From: Blastococcus colisei
GTDB taxonomy: Bacteria > Actinomycetota > Actinomycetes > Mycobacteriales > Geodermatophilaceae
Direction of reading: 5' to 3'
DNA length: 64,000 nucleotides
Assembly (NCBI RefSeq): GCF_006717095.1
Contig: NZ_VFQE01000002.1
Span: forward strand, 186,001-250,000
Below the pieces are notes generated by a model. It had not been told where the DNA came from and did no database searches. It saw only the letters and a list, made by a program, of their open reading frames with translations. Positions 24,374-32,725 of the stretch are shown piece by piece. How positions within the stretch are numbered: position 1 is the first letter of the stretch; the number at the start of each line of letters is the position of its first letter. Made by a program: the position numbers and the translations under genes.

Positions 24374-25516
24374 GTGGCTAAGGACGGTCCCGGTGGGGAG
24401 AAGACCGAGAAGCCCACTCCCCAGCGCCTGAAGAAGGCGCGCAAGGACGGGCAGATCCCCCGCACCCAGGAGCTGGGCACGTGGCTGGGCGTCGCGGCCG
24501 CGAGCGTCCTGCTGCCCGTGCTCGTGGGCAACGCGTTCGAGTCGGCGCAGAAGCTGTTCGTGCAGATCGGCTCGGTGGCCAGCGATCCCCGGCCGGAGAA
24601 GATCTCGATGCTCCTCGGCGAGGCGCTCAGCGTCTTCATGATCACGCTGCTGCCCATGGCCGTGGGGATGATGGTCGTCGGCACCCTGGCGGCGGCAGCC
24701 CAGGGCGGTGTCACCTTCGCGAGCAAGCCGTTGAAGCCGACGCTGAAGAAGCTCAACCCCTTCCCCGGCATCAAGCGGATGTTCGGCACCCAGGGCATCT
24801 GGGAGGCGGTCAAGGCGCTGATCAAGACCTCGGCCCTCGCGGTGGTCGTGATCATCACCAGCGACCGCGCGCAGGCGCTGGTCGCCTCGGCAGGAGCGCT
24901 CCCGCTGTCGGCCGTGGCCGCCACGTTCACCGACTCGGCGATCCTCATGTTCCGCGTCGTCGCCGTCACCGGCCTGGTCCTCGCCGTCGCCGACTACGTC
25001 GTCGTCCGCATGAAGATGATGAAGCAGCTCAAGATGAGCCAGTACGAGATCAAGCAGGAGCACAAGCAGGCCGAGGGCGACCCGTACATGAAGGCGCACC
25101 GCCGCGGCGTCCAGCTCTCGATGTCCCGGAACCGGATGATGGCCGAGGTGGCCGACGCCGACGTCCTGCTGGTGAACCCCACCCACGTCGCCGTGGCGCT
25201 GAAGTACGACCCGCAGAAGGGGGCCCCGCGGGTGGTGGCCAAGGGCGCCGGCGAGGTCGCGGCGAAGCTGCGCGCGCTCGCCGAGGAGAACCGGGTGCCG
25301 ATGGTGCAGGACATCCCACTCGCCCGTGCCCTGCACGCCTCGTGCGAGCTGGGCCAGGAGGTCCCCGCCCAGCTGTTCACCGCCGTCGCGCGGGTTCTCG
25401 CCTTCGTCATGCACCTGGGCGCGCGGGGCGTGAAGGGCGGCTTCCACCGGCCCGGCTTCGAGCCGCCCGAGGTCGAGGGTCTGCCCAAGGCCGGCCGCCG
25501 CCGCGTCGCCGCCTGA
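24374..25516 (+). CDS. flhB: Flagellar export switch protein FlhB
   Basis: A 380-residue FlhB. The N-terminus GEKTEKPTPQRLKKARKDGQ is diagnostic. Four membrane helices lie between about 32 and 215. The cytoplasmic domain contains the self-cleaving NPTH motif at residues 268-271 (VNPTHVAVALKYDP), followed by ALHASCELGQEVPAQLFTAV. Cleavage and FliK together switch export from hook to filament proteins. The start GTG 24374 is preceded by GGGAGGTGAG. The operon is broken after this gene by a repeat and an inserted IS element before flhA. Confidence 0.96.
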   Translation: MAKDGPGGEKTEKPTPQRLKKARKDGQIPRTQELGTWLGVAAASVLLPVLVGNAFESAQKLFVQIGSVASDPRPEKISMLLGEALSVFMITLLPMAVGMMVVGTLAAAAQGGVTFASKPLKPTLKKLNPFPGIKRMFGTQGIWEAVKALIKTSALAVVVIITSDRAQALVASAGALPLSAVAATFTDSAILMFRVVAVTGLVLAVADYVVVRMKMMKQLKMSQYEIKQEHKQAEGDPYMKAHRRGVQLSMSRNRMMAEVADADVLLVNPTHVAVALKYDPQKGAPRVVAKGAGEVAAKLRALAEENRVPMVQDIPLARALHASCELGQEVPAQLFTAVARVLAFVMHLGARGVKGGFHRPGFEPPEVEGLPKAGRRRVAA

Positions 25517-25529
25517 GCCAGGGGCCGCG

Positions 25530-25577
25530 TCGATGATCAGGTTCCCTGATCATCGAGGGTCCTCCCTCATGGTCGAC
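25530..25577 (+). repeat. Two-hairpin palindromic repeat, copy 1, left part (split by IS)
   Basis: Hairpin 1 is a perfect 11-bp stem, TCGATGATCAG/CTGATCATCGA, around GTTCC (25530-25556), 13 bases after flhB, and may end its transcript. The left arm of hairpin 2, GGGTCCTCCCTCATGGTCGAC, follows (25557-25577). The right arm, GTCGACGGTGAGGGAGGGCC, lies 1.9 kb away at 27461-27480, beyond the IS. Copy 2 at 52976-53062 is intact. Confidence 0.75.
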
Positions 25578-27460
25578 GATCCTGCTGGCCAATTCAGCGC
25601 GGCCTAGTGATCTTGGTTGGCGTGTTGTGTTGCCAGGTGGCCGGGGTTTGATGGTCCGGCGGCCGGTCTTCCCCCGTTCTCCCGGCCGTGGGGTGGTGCT
25701 GATGTGTGTGCAGCCGCAGTCATGGCCGGAGCCGGCACCGGAGGTGGCCGCCGCGGTGCGAGCGGCCTATCGGCGGCGGGAGTCGCCGTTGCCGGTGACG
25801 ATTCGGGATCGGCTCGGTGAGTTGTTCCCGGACCGGGAGTTCACCGAGGCGTTCGGCGTGCGCGGCCGGCCGGGGTGGTCACCGGGTCGGCTGGCGCTGA
25901 TCACGGTGTTGCAGATGGCTGAGAACCTGACCGATCGGCAGGCCGCCGAGGCGGTGCGGGACAAGATCTCGTGGAAGTACGCGTTGGGGCTGGGGCTGGA
26001 TGAGGAGGGGTTCGACGCCTCGGTGCTGGCGGAGTTCCGAGCCCGGGTGCTCGCGCACAACCTGGAGCAGCGCGTGTTGGAGTTGCTGCTGGAGGTGTTG
26101 AAGGCCGAGGGGCTGGTGACCCCCCGCGGGCGTCAGCGCACCGACTCCACGCACGTGATCTCGGCGGTGCGCGACCTCAACCGGCTGGAGCTGGCCGGGG
26201 AGAGCGTGCGCGCGGCCGTCGAGGCGCTGGCGGCGGCGGCACCGGGCTGGTTGGCCGGCGTCGTGGACGTCGCCGACTGGGCGCACCGCTACGGCGCCCG
26301 GGTCGACAGCTGGCGGCTGCCGGCCTCCAAGGCCAAGCGGGCCGACCTGGCCGGCGACTTCGGCCGGGATGCGCTGAGGCTGCTGCGCGCGGTGTACGCC
26401 GAGCAGGCACCGGGCTGGCTGCGCGAGCTGCCCGCCGTGGATGTGCTGCGCCGGGTGCTGGTGCAGAACTATGTGCTCGGCACCGACACCAGCGGGCGGG
26501 AGGTGATCAGGATGCGGGAGGCGGCCGACGGTCTCCCGCCGGGCAGAGTGCGGATCAGCTCGCCGTATGACCCTGACGCCCGATGGGCGGCCAAGGGCGC
26601 AGACCTGATCTGGAACGGCTACAAGGTGCACCTGACCGAGACCTGCGACCCGCCAGCCCAGCACCCGGCCCAGCACCCGCCCGAGGAGACGGTCGGGCAG
26701 CGGCCGAACCTCATCGTCTCGGTGACCACCACCGACGCGTCGGTGCCGGACTCGGCGATGGTCGAGCCGATCCATGCCACGCTCGCGCAGCGGACTCTGC
26801 TGCCCGGCGAGCATCTGCTCGATTCCGGTTATCCCTCGGTCGCAGCAGTGCTCCAGACCGCCCGCCGGTGGGACGTCACGCTGGTCAGTCCGCTGCGCGC
26901 CGACCAGTCCCGGCAGGCCCGCGACGGGACCGGCTACGACCGAACCGCGTTCACCCTCGACTTCGACGCCCGGCAGGCCCGCTGCCCCCAGGGTCAGACC
27001 AGCACCTGGTGGACCCCGACCCGCGCCCAGCGCGGCACCGAAAAGATCAAGATTGGATTCACCGCCGACACCTGCCGCCCCTGCCCGGTCCGACAGCAGT
27101 GCACCCGTTCGACGCTGTCCCACGGGATCGGCCGCCAGCTCGCCGTGCCACCCCGCGAGGTCTACCAGGCCCAGCAGGCCGCCCGAGCCGAACAGAGCAC
27201 CTTCGACTGGCGAACCCGCTACGCCGCCCGAGCCGGCATCGAGGGCACCATCGGTCAAGGCCTGGCGGTCACCAACCTGCGCTACGCCCGCTACCGCGGC
27301 CTGCCCAAAACCAGGCTGCAACACGTGTTCTCCGCCGTCGCGCTCAATCTGATCCGCCTGAGCGCCTACTGGAACGGACACCCTCTGGACCGAACCCGCA
27401 CCAGCCACCTGACCCGCCTCGACCTCGCCCTGGCCGCCTGACGAATTGGCCAGCAGGATC
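25578..27460 (+). mobile_element. IS1182-family insertion sequence, complete
   Basis: An 1883-bp element with perfect 18-bp terminal inverted repeats, GATCCTGCTGGCCAATTC at 25578-25595 and its complement at 27443-27460. GTCGAC flanks it on both sides (25572-25577 and 27461-27466), consistent with a 6-bp target duplication; because GTCGAC is itself a palindrome, a 24-bp inverted repeat without duplication cannot be excluded from one copy. The intact repeat at 52976-53062 has a single GTCGAC at the same place, which favours duplication. One transposase gene fills the element. It separates flhB from flhA. Confidence 0.88.
25702..27441 (+). CDS. IS1182-family DDE transposase
   Basis: A 579-residue transposase from ATG 25702 (MCVQPQSWPEPAPEVAAAVR); the frame also allows a start at 25627. 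Family features are RPGWSPGRLALITVLQMAEN, LTDRQAAEAVRDKISWKYAL, QRTDSTHVISAVRDLNRLEL (first catalytic Asp, about residue 147), IVSVTTTDASVPDSAMVEPI (second Asp) and AGIEGTIGQGLAVTNLRYAR (Glu, about 514). A Cys cluster, CRPCPVRQQC, lies near 460. The gene looks intact and the ends are perfect, so the element may be recent and active. Confidence 0.92.
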   Translation: MCVQPQSWPEPAPEVAAAVRAAYRRRESPLPVTIRDRLGELFPDREFTEAFGVRGRPGWSPGRLALITVLQMAENLTDRQAAEAVRDKISWKYALGLGLDEEGFDASVLAEFRARVLAHNLEQRVLELLLEVLKAEGLVTPRGRQRTDSTHVISAVRDLNRLELAGESVRAAVEALAAAAPGWLAGVVDVADWAHRYGARVDSWRLPASKAKRADLAGDFGRDALRLLRAVYAEQAPGWLRELPAVDVLRRVLVQNYVLGTDTSGREVIRMREAADGLPPGRVRISSPYDPDARWAAKGADLIWNGYKVHLTETCDPPAQHPAQHPPEETVGQRPNLIVSVTTTDASVPDSAMVEPIHATLAQRTLLPGEHLLDSGYPSVAAVLQTARRWDVTLVSPLRADQSRQARDGTGYDRTAFTLDFDARQARCPQGQTSTWWTPTRAQRGTEKIKIGFTADTCRPCPVRQQCTRSTLSHGIGRQLAVPPREVYQAQQAARAEQSTFDWRTRYAARAGIEGTIGQGLAVTNLRYARYRGLPKTRLQHVFSAVALNLIRLSAYWNGHPLDRTRTSHLTRLDLALAA

Positions 27461-27510
27461 GTCGACGGTGAGGGAGGGCCCTGCACGGTGAGGTAGGACG
27501 ACGGCGACGC
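27461..27510 (+). repeat. Two-hairpin palindromic repeat, copy 1, right part
   Basis: GTCGACGGTGAGGGAGGGCC closes the hairpin opened at 25557, and a further arm CACGGTGAGGTAGGACGA follows, as in copy 2 (ATGGCGAGGGAGGACCA). Behind it lies another palindrome centred on GGCGGTACCGCC (27511-27522), flanked by GGCGAC/GTCGCC. Confidence 0.65.
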
Positions 27511-27515
27511 GGCGG

Positions 27516-27543
27516 TACCGCCGTCGCCGCGCCCTGCCGATGA
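27516..27543 (+). promoter_or_regulatory. Weak candidate sigma-28-type promoter of flhA
   Basis: GCCGATGA at 27536-27543 matches the -10 exactly. The sequence 20 bases upstream is TACC, not TCAA/TCAG, so only half of the motif is present. If real, it would let flhA be expressed despite the IS insertion upstream. Confidence 0.35.
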
Positions 27544-27588
27544 CAAGGGCGTGAGCCAGCGTCTGTCCTGCGTCCCCGGAGCGGGCGC

Positions 27589-29634
27589 GTGAAGGGCATG
27601 AGCAAGGCCGCCGTCCCCGTCGGGGTCGTGGCCATCGTCCTGATGCTGGTCGTGCCGCTCCCCGCGGCCTTGCTGGACCTGCTCATCGGCCTGAACATCG
27701 CCGTCTCGCTGCTGATCCTGCTGGTCGCGATGCAGATCAAGAAGCCGCTGGACTTCGCCGTCTTCCCGTCATTGCTGCTGGTGGCCACCCTCTTCCGGCT
27801 GTCGCTGAACGTCTCCTCCACCCGGCTGGTCCTCACCGACGGCTACGCCGGCAAGGTGATCGAGGCCTTCGGGCACATCGTCATCGGCGGCTCGCTCATC
27901 GTCGGCCTGGTGATCTTCCTGATCCTGGTGATCGTGCAGTTCGTGGTGATCACGAACGGCGCCGGCCGGGTCGCCGAGGTCGGCGCCCGCTTCACCCTCG
28001 ACGCGATGCCGGGCAAGCAGATGGCGATCGACGCCGACCTCAACGCCGGCCTGATCAACGAGGCCCAGGCCCGCAAGCGGCGCCACGAGGTCACCGCCGA
28101 GGCCGACTTCTACGGCTCGATGGACGGCGCCAGCAAGTTCGTCAAGGGCGACGCCATCGCCGGCATCATCGTCACGCTGGTGAACCTGATCGGCGGGATG
28201 GCGATCGGCGTCATGCAGCGCGGCCTGCCGCCGGGCGAGGCGGTCAGCACGTACTCGCTGCTGACCGTCGGCGACGGCCTGGTCTCGATGATCCCGGCGC
28301 TGCTCATGTCGACCGCCACCGGCATCATCGTGACCCGGTCGGCCACCGAGGGCGACATGGGCACCGACCTGCTCGCCCAGCTCGGCCGGTTCAAGCAGCC
28401 GATGCAGATCACCGGGGCGGCCTGCCTCGCCCTGTGCCTGATCCCCGGCCTGCCCAAGCTGCCGTTCGTGACCGTCGGCGCGCTCTGCCTGTTCGCCGCC
28501 TCGCGCATGACCGACGCCCCGGAGGTCGACGAGGAGGCCGAGGCCGCCGCGGCCGCCGCCGCGGAGGAGCCGAGGCCGGACTCCCCCGAGGCGATCGCCG
28601 AGAAGATGCGGGTCGACCCGCTGGAGCTCGAGGTGGCCTTCGACCTGGTCGACCTGGTCGACCCGTCGCGCGGCGGTGACCTCCTCGACCGGGTCAAGGC
28701 GCTGCGCCGCAAGGTGGCGATGGACACCGGCCTGGTGATCCCGCTCGTCCGCACCCGGGACAACCTCGACCTGCCCGGCTCGCAGTACGTGATCTGGCTC
28801 AACGGCGTGCCCGCGGCGAAGGGCATCTCGCCCGCCGGCACCATCCTGGCCATCGGCGACAACCTCGACGGCATCCCCGGCAAGGCCACCCGCGAGCCGG
28901 TGTTCGGGCTGGCCGCGAAGTGGGTCCCGGTGGAGTTGCAGCGGCAGGCGGAGATGGCCGGCGCAACCGTCGTCGACCGTTCCTCGGTCATCACGACCCA
29001 CCTCGCGGAGGTCGTCCGCCAGAACGCAGCCGACCTGCTCGGCCGCGAGGACGTCCGCCTCCTGGCCGAGATGGTGCGCCGCACGCACCCCGTCGTCGTG
29101 GAGGAACTGACTCCTGCTCTGCTCACCCTGGGAGAGGTGCAACGCGTGTTGCACGCGTTGCTCGAAGAGGGTGTGTCGATCCGGGACCTGGTCCGCATCT
29201 TCGAGGCACTCTCTGTACGTGCGAAGTCGTCCACCGAACTCGACGGTCTCGTCGAGGCGGCCCGGGCGGCGCTCGGCTCTGCGATCAGCCATCCGTACGT
29301 GACGCCCGACGAGCGCCTGCACGTCCTCACCCTGGAGCCCGGCTTCGAGCAGCGCCTGCTCGAGTCCATCCGGCAGAGCGACGCGGGCCTGGTGCTGGCG
29401 CTGGACGCGGCCGGTATCGACGCCCTGGTCAACGGCTGCAGCGGCGTGCTCGAGGAGGCCGAGCGCTCCGGCCTGTCCCCCGTCCTGGTGTGCTCGCCCC
29501 AGGTGCGCGCCGCACTCGCGCGCCTAATGCGCCAGGTCCTGCCGCGGCTTCCGGTGATCTCCTACGCCGAGGTCTCCCGGACAGCGCAGATCGAATCGCT
29601 GGGAGTTGTGAGCGGTGCCGTTGCGATCCGTTGA
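27589..29634 (+). CDS. flhA: Flagellar export gate protein FlhA
   Basis: A 681-residue FlhA (from GTG 27589; ATG 27598 is possible). About eight membrane helices occupy the first 310 residues, including the conserved DFAVFPSLLLVATLFRLSLN and VSSTRLVLTDGYAGKVIEAF, and the FHIPEP-type region RFTLDAMPGKQMAIDADLNA followed by RKRRHEVTAEADFYGSMDGA. The cytoplasmic half docks chaperone-substrate complexes (VIWLNGVPAAKGISPAGTIL, ALLEEGVSIRDLVRIFEAL). An acidic, Ala-rich linker lies near residue 310. The next gene overlaps its 3' end by 20 bases. Confidence 0.95.
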   Translation: MKGMSKAAVPVGVVAIVLMLVVPLPAALLDLLIGLNIAVSLLILLVAMQIKKPLDFAVFPSLLLVATLFRLSLNVSSTRLVLTDGYAGKVIEAFGHIVIGGSLIVGLVIFLILVIVQFVVITNGAGRVAEVGARFTLDAMPGKQMAIDADLNAGLINEAQARKRRHEVTAEADFYGSMDGASKFVKGDAIAGIIVTLVNLIGGMAIGVMQRGLPPGEAVSTYSLLTVGDGLVSMIPALLMSTATGIIVTRSATEGDMGTDLLAQLGRFKQPMQITGAACLALCLIPGLPKLPFVTVGALCLFAASRMTDAPEVDEEAEAAAAAAAEEPRPDSPEAIAEKMRVDPLELEVAFDLVDLVDPSRGGDLLDRVKALRRKVAMDTGLVIPLVRTRDNLDLPGSQYVIWLNGVPAAKGISPAGTILAIGDNLDGIPGKATREPVFGLAAKWVPVELQRQAEMAGATVVDRSSVITTHLAEVVRQNAADLLGREDVRLLAEMVRRTHPVVVEELTPALLTLGEVQRVLHALLEEGVSIRDLVRIFEALSVRAKSSTELDGLVEAARAALGSAISHPYVTPDERLHVLTLEPGFEQRLLESIRQSDAGLVLALDAAGIDALVNGCSGVLEEAERSGLSPVLVCSPQVRAALARLMRQVLPRLPVISYAEVSRTAQIESLGVVSGAVAIR

Positions 29635-32600
29635 GGCAGCCTCGCGCGACGACGCGATCGCCGCCGCGCGCGAGCAGTTCGGGCCGCAGGCCCGCGTCGT
29701 CGGCGTGCGCCGCGTGCGTTCCGGCGGCGTGCTCGGCTTCTTCGCGACCGAGCGCTACGTCGCCGAGGTCGCCGAGCTGGCGCCCGAGGCCGCCGTCCGT
29801 CCCGCGGTCCCGGCACGCAGCAGCGACGACGCCGCCTCGCCCGCCGACTTCTCCTCCCCGCTGGCCTCTGCCGCGCCGGCGCGCGCCCGTGCGGCCGCCC
29901 CCGCCCGAAACGGCGCGGCGGCCTGGGCCGCCGCGGCCCGGCCGGCCGACGACATCCCCGACGAGGTCCGCGCAGCCGCGGCGGCGGCCCGGGCGGCGCG
30001 CTCGAACACGCCTGCCCGATCGCCGGCCCCGGCCCCGGCCCCGGCCCCGGCCCCGGCCCCGGCCCCGGCCGGCCGTACCGCCGCTCCGGCGTGGACCGGT
30101 CCCCAGACCTCCTCCCCCGCCCCGGCCCGCCCGGCGGACGACGACCGGGTCAGCGAGCTCGTCGGCCTGCTCACCGCCCGGCAGCCCGAGCCCGCCATCC
30201 CCGCCCATTCCCGGGCCACGTTCCCGCGCGCGACCTTCCCTCGCACGGGGAGCGTCTCCCGTTCCGCGGCCTCCCTCCCCGACGAGGAGGACGTGGAGCC
30301 GCCGGTCCGCGGTGGTGGCCAGAAGGTGATCCCCGCAGCCGCCCCGGCCACGCCCTCCCCCTTCACCGCCGCGCTCGCGCGGATGGTCGCCGGGGACCAG
30401 GACGTGCGGCAGGCCGTCCAGGACGCTCTCGCCCGGCCGGCGGAGGAACGCCCAGGCGCCGATGCCGAGCCCTGGCCGGTGCGCTCCGAACCCGTCCGAA
30501 CAGCAGAGACATCGGTGCCGCCCGTGGCGCGCCAGGAGGAGGAAACGGTGGGAGATCAGGTCATCGCGCCGCCCTCCACGACGGATCGACAGGTCGAGAT
30601 GCCCACCTGGGCGGCCGCGCCCGAGGTGACCGCGGCGTCGGTGTCCCCGCGGGAGGAGGCGATCGCCGACCTGCTTCGCGGCGCGCTGGCGCAGGGTCAC
30701 TCGGACGAGGCGCTCGCCGGCATCCTGCGCAAGGTCCTGGCTGGGGCCTCCCCCCAGACGGCCCTGACCGAGCCGGCCACCGCACCCGCCGAGCCGGTGT
30801 TCGCAGTGCCGTCCGGGCCCGTTCCGACGGTCGCGCCTCCTGTCGTGGACGTGCCCGTCCTCGACCTGCCCGCGCGCGACGTGCCCGCACTAGACCTGCC
30901 CGCGCGCGACGTGCCCGCACTAGACCTGCCCGCGCGCGACGTGTTCGGCCTGGGCCTGCCGGCGGCTGCAGAGCCATCCACCCCGGCCGACACCGTCGCG
31001 GCCGACACCTCCGCGGCCGAGGCCCCGGTCGTGGAGGCACCGGTCGTGGAGGCACCGGTCGCCGAGGCCCCGATCGCCGAGATCCCGGCTCTCGTGACGG
31101 TCTCCGCCCTCCCGGCGACTCCCCCGTCCATCCCTGGCGTCGCGCCGGCCGCGCCGCCCGTATTCGTGTCGCCCTCCGCCGGCTCCATGTGGGGGCTGCC
31201 CACGTCGACGTCCCTGTGGGGCGACGCCCTTCCGGCCGCCAGCACCCGCACCGAGAAGGCCGATGTCCCGATCTGGGCCGAGGTCGCCCGCCAGGACTCC
31301 AGCATCGGAGCACTGTTTCCGTCGGCAGCCGCCGAGCCGGTGGCCGAGGCCGTCGACGAGGCCACCGGTACCGAGATCCCGGCCGTGGAGGAGCCCGCTG
31401 CGCAGGAGCCGGTCGCCGAGGCGCCGCACGCCGAGGTCCCCGTGGTCGACACCCCGGTGACCGATACCGATGTGGCCGAGGCGGTCGCGACCGACGTCGA
31501 CGAGTCGGTCGCTGACGACGCCCGCGACCAGGCGGTCCAGGAAGTCGCGGCGGAGGAGTTCGAGGAGGCCGAGGTCGCCGAGCTGGCCCCGGTGCTCGCC
31601 CGCACCGCGAGCGATCCCGCGCCGATGATGTCGCTCGACGCGACGACCGTGATGCCGCCGCTGTCCCTGCTGCCCCCGCTTCCGTCGTCCCGGGGCCGTG
31701 GCCGGGGACGTCCGCCGGTGCCGCCGGTGGCGCCGCGCACCAGCCCGTCGTCGTCCTCGTCGTCGACCCCGGCTGCGGCCGCGGCGGCGGAGGAGTCCGC
31801 CGACCCCCTGCTCTCGGGTGCCGAGGCCGCGGAGACCCGGACTGCCGCCGTCGAGCCGGCAACGGACGTGCCGGCATTCCGCTCGCTCGCGACGGTGACC
31901 CGTCTGCCCGTGGCGCCCCTGATGGCCGGGCCGGAGATGCCCGAGGAGGCCGATCAGGTCGACGCCTCGGACCTGTTCGCGCCCGTGGCCGCCACGACTG
32001 CTGCCCCCGCCGACGTACCGGCTGTGCCCGCTGCCGACCCCGTGGTGCTCCCCGCGGACGACGTCGCCGGCCGGCTCCGGCTGCTGGGACTGCCCGCCAG
32101 GCTGCTCAGCAGCACGTTCGACGCGGACGTCGCCGAACTCGGCACCTACGCCGCCCTCACCCGCAGCCTCGCGCTGCAGCTCCCCACGGCGCCCGAACTC
32201 CCCCGCGGTGCGGGCCAGGCCGTGTTCGTCGTCGGTCCCGGCGCGGACGCCCTGCGCGCCGCCCGGTCACTGGCGGCGTCCCTGCACCTGGACCCCGAGT
32301 GCGTGCACTGGGCGACGCGCGGCGACCTCGCAGGCCTCGCTCCGAGGACCAGCCGGGTCACGTCGGTCGATGCCGCCATCGACCGGCGCCAGGAGTCCCT
32401 CACCGCCGGCACCGTGACGATCGTGGCGGTCGACGCGCCGCTGCGTACCGACGCCCACTGGATGGCTCAGATGGTCAGCGTCTGGGCGCCGATCGTGGTC
32501 TGGGCCGTCGTCGAGGCCACCCGCAAGCCGGAGGACCTCGAGCAGTGGATCGACGGGCTGCCCCGGGTCGATGCGCTGATCGTGCAGGACGTCGACCTCA

Positions 32601-32725
32601 GCGCCGACCCCGCCGCCGTCCTCCGCCGGGTCGACGCGCCCGTCGCCCTCCTCGACGGCGTCCGGGCCACGCCGCACCGATGGGCCTCGCTGCTCTGCGA
32701 GCGGCTGGAGAGCACGGCGACATGA
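29615..32725 (+). CDS. Giant FlhF-like protein with degenerate GTPase domain
   Basis: A 1036-residue protein in the flhF position. Residues 1-50 (SRDDAIAAAREQFGPQARVV, SGGVLGFFATERYVAEV) match the FlhF N-terminal domain. Residues about 55-810 are low-complexity Ala/Pro/Val/Glu sequence with tandem repeats. Residues about 811-1036 resemble the SRP-type GTPase domain in layout, but where FlhF has GPTGVGKTTT this has GPGADALRAARSL (about 869-881); the expected DTAGR and TKLD motifs are also absent (AVDAPLRTDA, VQDVDLSADP). FlhF places the flagellum and helps assemble the base; this version probably cannot bind GTP. Start GTG 29615 overlaps flhA. Confidence 0.75.
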   Translation: MPLRSVEAASRDDAIAAAREQFGPQARVVGVRRVRSGGVLGFFATERYVAEVAELAPEAAVRPAVPARSSDDAASPADFSSPLASAAPARARAAAPARNGAAAWAAAARPADDIPDEVRAAAAAARAARSNTPARSPAPAPAPAPAPAPAPAGRTAAPAWTGPQTSSPAPARPADDDRVSELVGLLTARQPEPAIPAHSRATFPRATFPRTGSVSRSAASLPDEEDVEPPVRGGGQKVIPAAAPATPSPFTAALARMVAGDQDVRQAVQDALARPAEERPGADAEPWPVRSEPVRTAETSVPPVARQEEETVGDQVIAPPSTTDRQVEMPTWAAAPEVTAASVSPREEAIADLLRGALAQGHSDEALAGILRKVLAGASPQTALTEPATAPAEPVFAVPSGPVPTVAPPVVDVPVLDLPARDVPALDLPARDVPALDLPARDVFGLGLPAAAEPSTPADTVAADTSAAEAPVVEAPVVEAPVAEAPIAEIPALVTVSALPATPPSIPGVAPAAPPVFVSPSAGSMWGLPTSTSLWGDALPAASTRTEKADVPIWAEVARQDSSIGALFPSAAAEPVAEAVDEATGTEIPAVEEPAAQEPVAEAPHAEVPVVDTPVTDTDVAEAVATDVDESVADDARDQAVQEVAAEEFEEAEVAELAPVLARTASDPAPMMSLDATTVMPPLSLLPPLPSSRGRGRGRPPVPPVAPRTSPSSSSSSTPAAAAAAEESADPLLSGAEAAETRTAAVEPATDVPAFRSLATVTRLPVAPLMAGPEMPEEADQVDASDLFAPVAATTAAPADVPAVPAADPVVLPADDVAGRLRLLGLPARLLSSTFDADVAELGTYAALTRSLALQLPTAPELPRGAGQAVFVVGPGADALRAARSLAASLHLDPECVHWATRGDLAGLAPRTSRVTSVDAAIDRRQESLTAGTVTIVAVDAPLRTDAHWMAQMVSVWAPIVVWAVVEATRKPEDLEQWIDGLPRVDALIVQDVDLSADPAAVLRRVDAPVALLDGVRATPHRWASLLCERLESTAT
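30025..30070 (+). repeat. GGCCCC hexamer repeat in the FlhF-like gene
   Basis: Nearly eight tandem copies of GGCCCC encode a Pro-Ala run at about residues 137-152. Such runs are prone to slippage, but the reading frame is intact here. Similar Pro-Ala tracts act as stiff spacers. Confidence 0.85.
30841..30960 (+). repeat. Four 30-bp tandem repeats in the FlhF-like gene
   Basis: Units at 30871-30900 and 30901-30930 are identical; the flanking units at 30841 and 30931 are diverged. Each encodes a 10-residue motif like ARDVPALDLP. Shorter 15-bp repeats (GTCGTGGAGGCACCG) follow at 31028-31060. This is in-frame growth of the linker. Confidence 0.85.

Noticed and set aside
25627-25701. Longer N-terminus of the transposase
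   Set aside because: The extra 25 residues look unlike the family; the typical opening starts at ATG 25702. The longer form cannot be ruled out.
30841-30960. CRISPR-like repeat array
   Set aside because: The 30-bp units are directly adjacent without spacers and in frame within a gene. No cas genes are in the window.
6946-32725. Virulence-type (injectisome) secretion system instead of a flagellum
   Set aside because: The presence of fliC, fliD, fliS, flgB, flgC, flgD, flgE, motA, motB and fliL makes it flagellar; there are no secretin, needle or translocon genes.
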